From NCBI GenBank assembly GCA_943913655.1, contig CALTZA010000001.1:1-64000 (forward strand): 64,000 nucleotides of DNA. The letters are read 5' to 3'. The position numbers and the translations under genes are program-made. Of this stretch, positions 36,670 to 46,701 are shown piece after piece; the stretch's first letter is position 1, and every line of letters begins with the position of its first letter. The notes beneath the pieces were generated by a model. That model was given only the letters and a program-made list of their open reading frames with translations, searched no databases and was not told the origin of the DNA. The DNA is from an uncultured Francisella sp. (GTDB lineage: Bacteria > Pseudomonadota > Gammaproteobacteria > Burkholderiales > Neisseriaceae).

Positions 36670-36845
36670 AGGAACATGCAATTAATCATTTTGAAACCTG
36701 ATAGCATTAAAAATATGCGCCTTTTAAAGTGTAAATTATTTAATTCTGTTTGCTAGGCGCATTATTATACTTGATAATCCCTTAGTGATCCCCATCTATG
36801 TTAAGTTATATAGCAATTAAATAGATATTATAGAGGGACCCAACT

Positions 36846-37418
36846 ATGACTGAACCATATAGATCGCTTCATTCTCTTACTCACTGTTTTTTAATTGCAA
36901 CAAGTAATGTGCGCGATCCCTATTTTCATAATAGTGTAGTTTACCTTTTTGATTATAATAAGAAAGGTTCAATGGGAGTGATTATTAATAAACCATCACC
37001 CTTAAGGATGGAGCATCTATTTAAGGCAATTGACAAAGAGTCTCCTGCTCAATTTCAAGATTCTTGGCTGCTATTAGGAGGTCCTATGCAAATCGATCGG
37101 GGTTTTCTGGTACATACTCCGATAGGTAATTGGGAGAGCAGTTTGGTGGTAAATAATGAAGTTGCGGTAACCACCTCACGTGATATTATTGAAAGTTTAC
37201 TCAATAATAATTCTTCCATTAAATCGCTAGCTACCATTGGTTATTCGGCATGGGCAGCAGGTCAACTAGAAGAAGAATTAAACAATAATGATTGGATTGT
37301 AACTCCTGCTGATCTTTCGATTCTATTTGATATGCCATATCATCAACGCTATACAGCCGCATTAAAAGCATTGGGAATTAAGCCACATAGCTTGGTTGCT
37401 GAAATCGGTCATGCCTAA
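36846..37418 (+). CDS. yqgE: YqgE/AlgH family protein
   Basis: 190 residues of the DUF179 family. The N-terminal block FLIATSNVRDPYFHNSVVYL and the GSMGVIINKPS motif, followed by LLLGGPM and GYSAWAAGQLEEEL, are diagnostic. The biochemical role is unknown; the gene is nearly always next to ruvX, as here, with an eight-base overlap. AGAGGGA upstream is a good ribosome binding site. Confidence 0.94.
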   Translation: MTEPYRSLHSLTHCFLIATSNVRDPYFHNSVVYLFDYNKKGSMGVIINKPSPLRMEHLFKAIDKESPAQFQDSWLLLGGPMQIDRGFLVHTPIGNWESSLVVNNEVAVTTSRDIIESLLNNNSSIKSLATIGYSAWAAGQLEEELNNNDWIVTPADLSILFDMPYHQRYTAALKALGIKPHSLVAEIGHA

Positions 37419-37887
37419 ACTGACACGCGGCACTGTCATCGGAATTGATTACGGCTTAAAACAAATGGGCTTAGCCTGTGGTGAGATAGAAATTGGCGTC
37501 GCTCACCCTTTGCAGACCCTAAAAGAAACAAAACAAGCGAAGAAACTAGCTTATCTGTTACAACTACAACAAGAATGGTTGCCTATCGCTTTTGTTATGG
37601 GTGTTCCCTTAATTAATAGCCATACGCTAAGTGATTTTGCAAGAGTCTGTGTTAACTTTGCCCATAAACTTGTAAGGCGCAGCGAACTACCTGTGTATTT
37701 GATTGATGAAAGCTATAGTTCTTGTAATGCAGAAATAATGTTAAAAGAGTGCTCTTTTGCTCTTTCCCAACATAAGCTTGCTTTAGATATGTTTTCAGCA
37801 CAAGGCTTATTACAGGCTTTTTTTACAGATGGTAGTTATCACTGTATCAAGCCCTCCTCCACTTTGACCGCTACACTAGATATCTGA
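37411..37887 (+). CDS. ruvX: Putative pre-16S rRNA nuclease RuvX/YqgF
   Basis: 158 residues from ATG 37411 (a TTG at 37396 would add five). The RNase H-like fold shows GIDYGLKQMGLACG with the first acidic residue, VMGVPL, and DESYSSCNAE in place of the usual DERLTT. It should trim the 5' end of 16S rRNA. The sequence is more divergent than typical, but the acidic active-site residues appear kept. It is coupled to yqgE. Confidence 0.85.
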   Translation: MPKLTRGTVIGIDYGLKQMGLACGEIEIGVAHPLQTLKETKQAKKLAYLLQLQQEWLPIAFVMGVPLINSHTLSDFARVCVNFAHKLVRRSELPVYLIDESYSSCNAEIMLKECSFALSQHKLALDMFSAQGLLQAFFTDGSYHCIKPSSTLTATLDI

Positions 37888-38101
37888 TTAATCTAGATTA
37901 GTAAGTTCTTTTTGATTGCCGCTATTTCTCAGAAATTTTTAGGAATTTCTGCTGCTAAGCGATATTAAAAAAACAATATTTTTAAATTTATTAACCATTT
38001 TAATCACATAATAAATGGTACTTGGTCAAGCGAGAGAAACATCGTAAAATTGTCAGCTTAATTTAGATCACAATATTCTTTATCTCTCTTGGAGGTTTCA
38101 T

Positions 38102-38431
38102 ATGGCAGCTTCGGTAACCGGTGCACAAACTGCACCTTGGTGGTCTTCATTTTTGTTAATGGCCCTTGTTTTTGTTCTTCTTTGGTTTTTTATGATTCGT
38201 CCTCAAACTAGAAAGCTGCGCCAACATCAAAACTTAGTCAGTTCTCTGCAACGAGGAGATAAAATCTTGACTCATTCCGGTATTATCGGAAAAATTACTA
38301 AAATTCAAGACAATGTGCTTTACCTACAAGTAGCACCAAATGTGGAAATCACTATTGATAAGAATTATGTAGCTATGCGTTATGACCCTCAACAAATTGA
38401 AAAAAAAGAAAAATCTGTTAGCAAAAAATAA
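38102..38431 (+). CDS. yajC: Sec translocase accessory subunit YajC
   Basis: 109 residues with one membrane helix (about 18-38), FFMIRPQ after it and the basic hydrophilic domain LQRGDKILTHSGIIGKI. YajC joins SecD and SecF in the holotranslocon. An excellent ribosome binding site (TTGGAGG) precedes the ATG. First gene of yajC-secD-secF; tgt and queA, often upstream, are not here. Confidence 0.95.
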   Translation: MAASVTGAQTAPWWSSFLLMALVFVLLWFFMIRPQTRKLRQHQNLVSSLQRGDKILTHSGIIGKITKIQDNVLYLQVAPNVEITIDKNYVAMRYDPQQIEKKEKSVSKK

Positions 38432-38458
38432 TTCTTTTCTCAATTACTGGATTTCATT

Positions 38459-40303
38459 ATGAATCGTTACCCGCTGTGGAAATATCTTTTGGTATTGCTA
38501 GTTATGTTAGTGAGTGTTTTCTATGCAGTTCCTAATCTATTTCCAGAAACACCAGCCATTCAAATTTCAGCCACGCATGATCCTGCAATGATTAATCAAA
38601 CTTTGCAACAGTCAATTAACAACCAGCTGCATGTCAATGGCATTATCCCTACCGATATTGTCAAAGATAAAGATAGCCTAAAGATCAGTTTTGCCAATCA
38701 AGATGCGCAAAGTAGAGCAAAGAAAATTGTAGAAAGCATGTTGAATGACAATTTTGTAGTGGCGCTAAATTTTATTTCCAGTGTGCCTAACTGGATGTTA
38801 AAGGTTGGTGCAAAACCTATGTATCTTGGTCTGGATTTACGTGGTGGTTTGCATTTTCTCATGCAAATTGATATGGCCTCTGCCTACAAAAAAAAGATGG
38901 ATAGCTATGCCAACGATATCAAACAGCTTTTACAAAAACATAAAATCAGAAACGGAGGCGTGAAAGTTATAGACAAACAAATGAACATTGATTTTCAAAG
39001 TCAAGCAATGACTTTAGAAGCAATGAATTTGATAAAAAAGCAATTTCCCACTCTTAATCAAGTGAACATCAACAATGAGCCTTCGCTATCTATCGTTTTA
39101 GGTGCAAAAGAACTATTGGACACACAAGTCAGTGTTATTTCGCAAAACATGCAAACACTCAATAACCGCATCAATGCCTTAGGTGTGGCTGAACCCGTTA
39201 TTCAACAATCTGGGCAAGATCGTATCATGATCCAGTTACCAGGAACCCAAGATACCGCTCAAGCAAAAAATATTATTGGCCGCACCGCTAGTTTAGAAGT
39301 ACATTTAGTTGCTAATGATACTTTGCAACAGCAAGTAGCTAATGATCCCACTCATATCCCCTCCGGATATGAGCTGGTTTCTTATCCACAAGCAGCTCGC
39401 ACTTTATTAATCAATAAACAGATTGAATTGACTGGAGAAAATATCAATAGTGCCAGAGCTGGATTCACTGAACTAGGTTTGCCTTCTGTTAATCTTAAGC
39501 TAGATAGCCTCGGTTCAGAGATATTTTATGAACTCACTAAAAATAATCGCGATAAATTGATTGCCATGGTTTTGATCGAACATGACAAGAAAGAAATTGT
39601 AACTGCTCCACGTGTTAATGAACCAATCCCTGGTGGCAATGTACAAATTTCTGGCAGTATGAATAAAAAAGAAGCTTCTGATATTGCATTGTTATTACAG
39701 TCTGGCTCTTTAGCTGCACCAATGAAGATTATCGGTGAAAGAAGTATTGGCCCTTCTGTAGGAAAGGATAATATCAACAAAGGAATCCAATCTGTATTGT
39801 GGGGCTTTTTTGCCATTATCATTTTCATGATACTTTACTACCGCATGTTTGGTCTTTTTTCTTCCATTGCTTTGATCGCCAATTTGATTTTGCTCGTTGC
39901 ATTGCTATCTGTGATTCAAGCAACATTAACCCTGCCAGGGATCGCTGCTATCGCCCTGACTTTGGGAATGGCCATTGATGCCAATGTGTTAATTAACGAA
40001 CGTATTCGTGAAGAACTTCGTGAAGGTAACCCACCTCAAACTGCTATTGCCAAAGGCTACGATTTTGCTTGGGGGACGATTTTGGATTCCAATATTACCT
40101 CCCTGATTGCCGGTATTGCTTTATTGATATTTAGTGGCGCTGGACCAATCAAAGGTTTTGCAGTAGTTCATTGCTTGGGTATTCTTACCTCGATGTTTAG
40201 TTCTGTTGTAGTTTCTCGCGTGATTGTGAATCTGTTCTATGGTAGAAAAAAACATCTTAGCCATGTGTCTATCGGCCAAATCTACGATGCGGGCTGTCCA
40301 TAA
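38459..40303 (+). CDS. secD: Protein translocase subunit SecD
   Basis: 614 residues. An N-terminal membrane helix (about 9-26), a large periplasmic region including the P1 head, then five C-terminal helices (about 445-600). The LGLDLRGGLHF motif and the proton-path DANVLINERIREEL are hallmark SecD sequences. It uses the proton gradient to pull proteins across the inner membrane, with SecF following after 43 bases. Confidence 0.96.
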   Translation: MNRYPLWKYLLVLLVMLVSVFYAVPNLFPETPAIQISATHDPAMINQTLQQSINNQLHVNGIIPTDIVKDKDSLKISFANQDAQSRAKKIVESMLNDNFVVALNFISSVPNWMLKVGAKPMYLGLDLRGGLHFLMQIDMASAYKKKMDSYANDIKQLLQKHKIRNGGVKVIDKQMNIDFQSQAMTLEAMNLIKKQFPTLNQVNINNEPSLSIVLGAKELLDTQVSVISQNMQTLNNRINALGVAEPVIQQSGQDRIMIQLPGTQDTAQAKNIIGRTASLEVHLVANDTLQQQVANDPTHIPSGYELVSYPQAARTLLINKQIELTGENINSARAGFTELGLPSVNLKLDSLGSEIFYELTKNNRDKLIAMVLIEHDKKEIVTAPRVNEPIPGGNVQISGSMNKKEASDIALLLQSGSLAAPMKIIGERSIGPSVGKDNINKGIQSVLWGFFAIIIFMILYYRMFGLFSSIALIANLILLVALLSVIQATLTLPGIAAIALTLGMAIDANVLINERIREELREGNPPQTAIAKGYDFAWGTILDSNITSLIAGIALLIFSGAGPIKGFAVVHCLGILTSMFSSVVVSRVIVNLFYGRKKHLSHVSIGQIYDAGCP

Positions 40304-40346
40304 GATTTAAACCAAAAAATTCTTCAATCTAAAGGATATAAACGTT

Positions 40347-41282
40347 ATGCAACTGTTTAGACTGAATTACGATATCCCCTTTATGAGATATGGCAAAATC
40401 ACCACTACTTTATCTCTGATTATTTTTCTATTTTCTGTATTTTGCCTAGCTTATTATAAATTGAATCTTTCCGTTGAATTTACCGGGGGAACCTTGATAG
40501 AAACTCAGTTTTCTCATCCAGTGGAACTAAACGATGTGCGTCAAAAAATTGATCAATTAAAGCTGGGATCTACACAAGTACAATCTCTTGGTAATTCTCG
40601 CAATATTTTGATTCGCCTACAGAATTCTGCTAACAAAAAGCCTGAGACTTTGGCAAATTTAGTGTCTAATCAGCTAAGGACATTGGATCCTACTATGCAG
40701 GTCAAACAGACTGAATTTGTCGGTCCGCAGGTAGGAAAAGAATTACTAAGCAATGGTTTATTAGCTCTTTTTATGGTATGTATTGGCATTATCATTTATT
40801 TGGCCTTCCGATTTGAGTGGCGTTTTGCTTTAGCTGCTGTGCTTGCCAATACGCATGATGTCGTGGTTATTTTAGGTTGCTTTGCTTTTTTCCAATGGGA
40901 ATTTTCTCTCACGGTATTGGCAGCAGTTTTAGCTGTGCTTGGTTATTCGGTCAATGAAGCAGTCGTGATTTTCGATCGAATTCGTGAAAATTTTAGAAAG
41001 CCACAAATGCGTAATAAGACCATCCCGCAGATCATTGATAGTGCAATTACAGATACCATGAGCCGCACCATCATTACTCATGGTTCGACACAAGCAATGG
41101 TACTCTCCATGTTCTTTTTTGGTGGAGAGGCATTGCATGGTTTTTCCACAGCTTTAACCATTGGTATTTTATTTGGTATATATTCTTCCATTTTCGTTGG
41201 TAGTCCCTTACTCATGATGTTTAGACTTACTCGTGAGACTTTGACCAGAAAAAATATAAAAAAAGAAGAGATTGTTGTTTAG
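40347..41282 (+). CDS. secF: Protein translocase subunit SecF
   Basis: 311 residues with six predicted membrane helices: one near the N-terminus and five after residue 130. The motifs VEFTGGTLIE and LGYSVNEAVVIFDRIREN are typical. It partners SecD. dedA-like follows after 22 bases and could be cotranscribed. Confidence 0.96.
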   Translation: MQLFRLNYDIPFMRYGKITTTLSLIIFLFSVFCLAYYKLNLSVEFTGGTLIETQFSHPVELNDVRQKIDQLKLGSTQVQSLGNSRNILIRLQNSANKKPETLANLVSNQLRTLDPTMQVKQTEFVGPQVGKELLSNGLLALFMVCIGIIIYLAFRFEWRFALAAVLANTHDVVVILGCFAFFQWEFSLTVLAAVLAVLGYSVNEAVVIFDRIRENFRKPQMRNKTIPQIIDSAITDTMSRTIITHGSTQAMVLSMFFFGGEALHGFSTALTIGILFGIYSSIFVGSPLLMMFRLTRETLTRKNIKKEEIVV

Positions 41283-41304
41283 TAGATAATCTCTTTGCGA
41301 TACA

Positions 41305-41943
41305 ATGGACTTAATTACATTTGTTTTACATTTTGATAGATATTTACTGATTCTATTACATCAATACGACTCATGGATATATGCTATCGCTTTTGTAGTG
41401 ATGCTTTGTCAAACAGGTTTGGCTTTTATTCCTTTTTTACCAGGTGATTCCTTAATACTTGCTTTGTTTAGCATTGCCGCCAGTGTATCTACGCTTAACC
41501 CTTGGTACCTATTTGTACTATTGACAATAGCTGCAGTACTGGGTGATTTTATTAACTACGGCATAGGAAAGTATTTGGGTAAAGTTCTCTTTGCTTATTC
41601 TCATTCAAAAATTTTCAAACAATCTTATCTGCACTCAGCTCAATATTTTTATCAGCGCCACGGAGGGAAAACTATTGTTCTTGCCCGCTTTATTCCAATC
41701 ATTCGTTCCTTTGCTCCATTTGTCGCTGGCATGGGGAAAATGCCTATTTCCCGTTTTAGTACGTACAATATTCTCGGTGCATTTTTATGGATTACTCTCT
41801 TTGGACTTACAGGCTACTTTTTAGGTCAGGTTCCATTGATAAAACATCACTTGAGCGTACTGCTGCTTTTCATTATCATCCTATCTCTTCTACCCATAGG
41901 GATTACTTACTTTACTAAGAAATCAAATGATGAAACCAATTAA
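41305..41943 (+). CDS. DedA family membrane protein
   Basis: 212 residues with several hydrophobic segments and the family motifs FIPFLPGDS and ARFIPIIRSFAPFVAGMG. DedA proteins are inner-membrane lipid scramblase/flippase-like proteins needed for envelope homeostasis, some recycling undecaprenyl phosphate or phosphatidylethanolamine carriers. Its end overlaps mutL by 17 bases. Confidence 0.92.
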   Translation: MDLITFVLHFDRYLLILLHQYDSWIYAIAFVVMLCQTGLAFIPFLPGDSLILALFSIAASVSTLNPWYLFVLLTIAAVLGDFINYGIGKYLGKVLFAYSHSKIFKQSYLHSAQYFYQRHGGKTIVLARFIPIIRSFAPFVAGMGKMPISRFSTYNILGAFLWITLFGLTGYFLGQVPLIKHHLSVLLLFIIILSLLPIGITYFTKKSNDETN

Positions 41944-43771
41944 GCGACTACCTGATCATGTAGTCAACCAAATTGCTGCCGGCGAAATAATCCAAAGACC
42001 AGCTAACGCTTTAAAAGAACTTTTGGAAAATAGCATTGATGCCGGTGCCGATATTATTCGTATTGAATTGATATTAGGTGGAACAAAATTAATCAAAGTG
42101 ATGGATAATGGTTGTGGCATTCCTAAAGAAGATTTGCCGCTTGCCCTGGAACGTCACGCTACCAACAAAATTACCTCATTTAATGATATTAAGCATCTTA
42201 TCAGCTTGGGTTTTAGAGGTGAAGGCTTAGCCAGCATGGCTTCCATCAGTCGTTGCAGGTTAACTAGCAAAGTACCATCAGCCATTTATGCTTATTCTAT
42301 CAGTAGCTTAAATGGCCAGTTAAGTGATATTTCAGTTGCGTCACACCCCGATGGGACCACAGTAGAAGTTAATGATATTTATTTTAATGTACCGGCACGA
42401 AAAAAATTTATGAAAAGTGCTGCCACTGAATATGCTTACGCCCGGGATATTGTTGATAGATTGTCATTAACTCATCCTGAAATCGCTTTTACCTTAAAAC
42501 ATAATCAAAAAACTGTATTAAATTTAGCCAAACAAAGCGAGCAGGAGCGCACCTCTACTATAGTGGGAGAGGCTTTTATGAAAGCAGCCTTGCCGATCAA
42601 TGCCACTCATTGTGGTATCTCTTTAAATGGTTATATCGCCAAACCTACCTTTATGCAAACTAACTCTCACAAACAGTTTTTATTTGTAAATAAAAGAGCA
42701 GTGCGCGACAAAACTGTTTCACACGCAATCAGACAGGCCTATCAAGACGTCCTACATCAAGGACTTAATCCAGCTTATGTTCTTTTTATTGATATTGATC
42801 CTGCTGCAATTGATATCAATATTCACCCCAGTAAAAGTGAGATTAAATTTAGAGACAGCCCCAGTATCCATGAACTAATCTATTGTAAACTCAATCGAAT
42901 GTTGACACATAATACTAGTGCAAGCCAAGGTGAAGCCGTTAGCTATCTTACTTTGCTTGAACAACATACTTCTTCTCAACAACAAAATCCAATCCAACCA
43001 ATTAATCAACAACACCACTTATCTGAGCAACGTCTACAGCATGCTTCCTATATGACTAGTGCTTATAAAAATATCTCACCACCCCCTGAGAAAGAAGTCT
43101 CACAACAACAAATTGATGCATATCTTCATTCTCTTAGTCAACAACAAGATAAAAACGAGCATTTATCAGCAGAATTAACACTTCCTCCTTTAGGTTATGC
43201 TTTAGGACAGTTACTGGATATTTATATTCTGGCAGAAGCTGACAATGGTTTGATTATTGTTGATATGCATGCAGCCCATGAACGCGTGGTTTATGAGCAA
43301 ATGAAAACAGCGGTTACAAAACAGGGTAATATTCCAGCACAGCAACTATTATTGCCAGAAATTTATGAAACTAATTTAGAAGAAATAACGCTTGCTAAAA
43401 AATATCAGATAATGATCGAGCAATTGGGCTTTCATTTGCGTCTTGAGGCGGAGCACAACCTGATTCATATCTTGTCGGTACCACAACCATTAATCAAAAG
43501 CAACAGTAAAGAACTTGTTGCAGCAGTTTTAAATGAATTTAAACTGGCAGGAAATTCTCAATATAGCCAAAAGCTAATAAATACCATTTTAGCTACTGCA
43601 TCTTGTCATGGAGCAATTCGTGCTGGTCGACAGTTAACCCTGCAAGAAATGAACGCTTTATTAAGAGATATGGAAAAAACAGTAAAGTCTAATCAATGTA
43701 GTCATGGCCGACCTACTTGGATCAAACTAAAAATTAGTGATCTTAATCAATTATTTTTACGGGGACATTAA
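41927..43771 (+). CDS. mutL: DNA mismatch repair protein MutL
   Basis: 614 residues. The GHKL ATPase N-terminus shows LLENSIDAGAD, MDNGCGIP and HATNKI; motif III reads GFRGEGLASMAS where most MutLs have GFRGEAL, a small substitution. The Gln/His-rich linker at about 340-415 joins the C-terminal dimerisation domain, with DMHAAHERVVYE and ending near SHGRPTWI. No endonuclease motif DQHA(X)2E(X)4E is seen, so it is of the Dam/MutH-type or nicking-deficient class. Start ATG 41927 or 41930. Confidence 0.94.
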   Translation: MMKPIKRLPDHVVNQIAAGEIIQRPANALKELLENSIDAGADIIRIELILGGTKLIKVMDNGCGIPKEDLPLALERHATNKITSFNDIKHLISLGFRGEGLASMASISRCRLTSKVPSAIYAYSISSLNGQLSDISVASHPDGTTVEVNDIYFNVPARKKFMKSAATEYAYARDIVDRLSLTHPEIAFTLKHNQKTVLNLAKQSEQERTSTIVGEAFMKAALPINATHCGISLNGYIAKPTFMQTNSHKQFLFVNKRAVRDKTVSHAIRQAYQDVLHQGLNPAYVLFIDIDPAAIDINIHPSKSEIKFRDSPSIHELIYCKLNRMLTHNTSASQGEAVSYLTLLEQHTSSQQQNPIQPINQQHHLSEQRLQHASYMTSAYKNISPPPEKEVSQQQIDAYLHSLSQQQDKNEHLSAELTLPPLGYALGQLLDIYILAEADNGLIIVDMHAAHERVVYEQMKTAVTKQGNIPAQQLLLPEIYETNLEEITLAKKYQIMIEQLGFHLRLEAEHNLIHILSVPQPLIKSNSKELVAAVLNEFKLAGNSQYSQKLINTILATASCHGAIRAGRQLTLQEMNALLRDMEKTVKSNQCSHGRPTWIKLKISDLNQLFLRGH

Positions 43772-44692
43772 ATGCCTGCTCAAGTTTTGGCTTTAATTGG
43801 CCCCACTGCCAGTGGAAAAACTGAACTGGCCATAGAACTTTCTAAAGAGTACCCTTGCGAAGTGATTAGTTTGGATTCTGCGTTAGTGTACTGTGGTATG
43901 GATATTGGTACAGCTAAGCCTAGCCAAGAAATACGTAACCAACTTCCACATCATTTGGTTGACATCATTTCACCATTAGAAAACTATAATGCAGCACGTT
44001 TTGTTACAGACTGTACTCGTTTAATTCAAGAGATTAGTCAACGTGGCCGCTTGGCTTTGATTTTGGGAGGAAGCATGATGTACTATCACGCTCTCATTTA
44101 CGGTCTTAACAAATTACCCCCAGCCAATGCAGTGTTAAGACAACAATTAGCAGAAAAAAAACGAATTATTGGCCTAAGTGGTCTGTATCAAGAGCTGCTA
44201 AAAATTGATCCTTTCACAGCTAAACGCTTGCCAGCTTCAGATACACAGCGCATTGAACGTGCTTTAGAAGTTTATTACCTGACAGGAAAACCGATAAGTA
44301 CATTGCGCTTAATGCCCACAAAAAGCTCATGTAACTGGCCTACTTTAGCACTGGTACCCATGCAAAAAGCGCAGCTACACCCCATCATTGCCCAACGATT
44401 TCATCGTATGCTGCGTGAAGGTGTCATTGATGAAGTAAAGCAACTGAAAAGTTGTTATCCAACGCTCAATTTAGATTATCCTTCTTTGCGTTGCGTGGGT
44501 TATCGCCAGATTTGGCAATATTTATCAGGTGAGCTTTCTAAAAATGTGATGATAGATAAAGCAATTATTGCTACATGTCAATTGGCCAAACGCCAACTCA
44601 CTTGGTTAAGAAAAATAACTATCGATGAAATATTAAGGCCCGATGATCTTAAGCGTAATTTGCAACGGCTCATGTGCAGACTGGAAAAGTAA
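43772..44692 (+). CDS. miaA: tRNA dimethylallyltransferase MiaA
   Basis: 306 residues. It adds dimethylallyl to A37 of tRNAs reading UNN codons. P-loop LIGPTASGKTELA, the substrate motif DSALVYCGMDIGTAKP, and SDTQRIERALEVY are all present. Its ATG follows the mutL stop with no gap. The common downstream partner hfq is absent; pheA follows three bases later. Confidence 0.95.
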   Translation: MPAQVLALIGPTASGKTELAIELSKEYPCEVISLDSALVYCGMDIGTAKPSQEIRNQLPHHLVDIISPLENYNAARFVTDCTRLIQEISQRGRLALILGGSMMYYHALIYGLNKLPPANAVLRQQLAEKKRIIGLSGLYQELLKIDPFTAKRLPASDTQRIERALEVYYLTGKPISTLRLMPTKSSCNWPTLALVPMQKAQLHPIIAQRFHRMLREGVIDEVKQLKSCYPTLNLDYPSLRCVGYRQIWQYLSGELSKNVMIDKAIIATCQLAKRQLTWLRKITIDEILRPDDLKRNLQRLMCRLEK

Positions 44693-44695
44693 AGC

Positions 44696-45775
44696 ATGGA
44701 AAAAACTTTAGAAGACTTATTGCAACCTCATAGGAAAACAATCGATCGTATCGATAAACAACTCTTAGAACTTTTAAATCAACGTGCTAAAACAGCACAA
44801 GCCATCGGAGAACTAAAAGGTAATACTGCGGTCTATTGTCCAGAAAGAGAAGCAACGATACTTAGCCGAATTAAAAAAAATAATCCGGGCCCGTTGAGTG
44901 ATACATCGATCATGCGCTTATTTCGTGAAATCATCAGTGAATGTTTAGCGCTTGAAAAACCACTACAAGTGGCTTATCTGGGACCAGAAGGTACCTTTAG
45001 CCATGAAGCACTGAGAATGCATTTTGGACAAGCCACACACAGTCGTCCTACTGTTTCTATTGAAGATGCTTTTCAATTGTGCGAACAACGCAGTGTTGAT
45101 TACCTTGTGGTACCAGTAGAAAATTCGACTGAAGGTGCCGTTGGTAATACACTAGATTGTTTGGTCACTACTTCCCTTTTGATTCAAGGAGAGCTAGATC
45201 TACCTGTGCACCACCAACTACTCTCATGTGCGCAACATTTGCATGAGATAAAAAGTATTCTGGCCCACCCTCAAGCACTGGCTCAATGTCGTCAATGGTT
45301 ACAACGACACTTACCCCAAGCTGATTTGATTCCTGTTTCCAGCAACGCAGAGGGAGTAAAACAAATAAAACAGATGAAGAATATGGCAGCCATCGCTTCT
45401 AAATCTGCCGCTGATATTTATCAAATCGGAATTTTGGCTCGCAATATTGGAGATAAAACAACAAATACGACGCGCTTTCTAGTATTGGGCCACGGAAAAA
45501 CTCAGCCTACTGGTCGGGACAAAACTTCATTAATACTTTCTGTCCCCAATCAACCAGGAAAAATATATAAATTATTGGAACTTTTTTCTCGTTATAAAAT
45601 CTCAATGACAAGACTAGAAAGTCGCCCCTCACACAGCGGCTTGTGGGAGTATCTTTTCTTTATAGATATAGAAGGCCATATTCTGGATCAAAATGTATCA
45701 CTGGCATTGACAGGTTTAAAAAAAAGAGCTGCCTTTATGAAGTGGCTTGGTTCTTATCCGATGTCTATGTTATAA
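44696..45775 (+). CDS. pheA: Chorismate mutase/prephenate dehydratase (P-protein)
   Basis: A 359-residue bifunctional enzyme for phenylalanine synthesis. The N-terminal chorismate mutase helix bundle (about 10-90) has DRIDKQLLELLNQRAKTAQ; the dehydratase domain (95-270) has YLGPEGTFSHEA and the TRFLVLG block; the C-terminal ACT domain with SRPSHSGLWEYLFFIDIEGH contains the feedback site (ESRP, GLWEY). All parts look intact. aroC elsewhere in the window makes the chorismate substrate. Confidence 0.95.
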   Translation: MEKTLEDLLQPHRKTIDRIDKQLLELLNQRAKTAQAIGELKGNTAVYCPEREATILSRIKKNNPGPLSDTSIMRLFREIISECLALEKPLQVAYLGPEGTFSHEALRMHFGQATHSRPTVSIEDAFQLCEQRSVDYLVVPVENSTEGAVGNTLDCLVTTSLLIQGELDLPVHHQLLSCAQHLHEIKSILAHPQALAQCRQWLQRHLPQADLIPVSSNAEGVKQIKQMKNMAAIASKSAADIYQIGILARNIGDKTTNTTRFLVLGHGKTQPTGRDKTSLILSVPNQPGKIYKLLELFSRYKISMTRLESRPSHSGLWEYLFFIDIEGHILDQNVSLALTGLKKRAAFMKWLGSYPMSML

Positions 45776-45892
45776 AGAGACTTTATTTAACTAATATAAT
45801 AGCGGCTATATAGGTTATACAATTTGTTAAAAGGCGATTATATATTGTATATATGATTATAAAGTATTAACTGGATCAACAAGGAGTCCTAT

Positions 45893-46600
45893 ATGAAAAA
45901 AACCTTTTTAGGCATGAGCTTATTATTTTTATTGTTTCCCTTAGTTGCTTGCAATGACAAGCAATCTGCTACTTCGTCTACAGCAGTGGAGGCCACGCCG
46001 GTTGATGATAGTGCACTTCCCGAAAATAATACTAATACTAGTACTACTACTCAAGAAGCTCCAGAAGCTACCGATCAAATGAGTACAGATGGTCAAGTGC
46101 AAAACTCATCAGCTGCACCAGAAGCCGATCAGAAACAAGCAACTACTGCCAATGGGGCTGATTTTAATGATGATGGTGATAAAATCAGCTATAAAGTTGA
46201 CCAAGCAGCAGATCAAGCACAGGCCAATATTGATCAAGCTGCACAAGATGTAAAGCAAGACATAAAAAAAGACAGTGATATTGTGAAAAAAAAAGCAGCT
46301 GAAATATCTCAAAAAGGCAAAGCTGCGGTAAATGATATAGATCAAAAAGTATCAAACACAGCACAGCAAATTAAAGAAAAAGCAGCTGAATCAAATGAGA
46401 TAACAAAACAACAAATGAAAGAACTTGGTCAAGACACCAAAGAGTCTCTCAATAAAACAGCTGAAAAAGCCAAAAAAAATGTAGAAAAAGGCTTAGATAA
46501 AGCAAATAAGGCTTTGAATGAGGTACAAGTAGAGACTAATAGAAAAATTAATCAGGCAAAAGAGGATATTGAAAAAGCAAGTGAAAAAGTCGCTCATTAA
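45893..46600 (+). CDS. Repeat-rich helical lipoprotein
   Basis: 235 residues. The signal ends in a good lipobox LVAC at residue 20, so this should be a lipoprotein. Residues 22-95 are a Ser/Thr/Gln linker; 100-235 are an almost uninterrupted amphipathic helix rich in A, K, E, Q and D, with loosely repeated units of about 11 residues such as QAADQAQANIDQAAQD and NKTAEKAKKNVEKGLDKA. This resembles LEA/apolipoprotein-like helical proteins, and function is unknown. Its own unit: AGGAG before the ATG, a strong terminator after it. Confidence 0.7.
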   Translation: MKKTFLGMSLLFLLFPLVACNDKQSATSSTAVEATPVDDSALPENNTNTSTTTQEAPEATDQMSTDGQVQNSSAAPEADQKQATTANGADFNDDGDKISYKVDQAADQAQANIDQAAQDVKQDIKKDSDIVKKKAAEISQKGKAAVNDIDQKVSNTAQQIKEKAAESNEITKQQMKELGQDTKESLNKTAEKAKKNVEKGLDKANKALNEVQVETNRKINQAKEDIEKASEKVAH

Positions 46601-46626
46601 CTTTTTAGTACCTACCTAAATAGAAA

Positions 46627-46660
46627 CAACCACGATAGCAATTATCGCGGTTGTTTTTTT
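46627..46660 (+). terminator. Terminator after the lipoprotein gene
   Basis: CAACCACGATA and TATCGCGGTTG form an 11-bp stem with one mismatch, a short loop and a run of seven T. Confidence 0.85.
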
Positions 46661-46701
46661 AGTTTCTTCTATTCTCTCTACAGTTATTATCTTTGCAATA
46701 A

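Noticed and set aside
37920..37960. Stem CAGAAATT/AATTTCTG upstream of yajC as a terminator
   Set aside because: Loop is short and the stem AT-rich, with no T-run; likely chance in AT-rich DNA.
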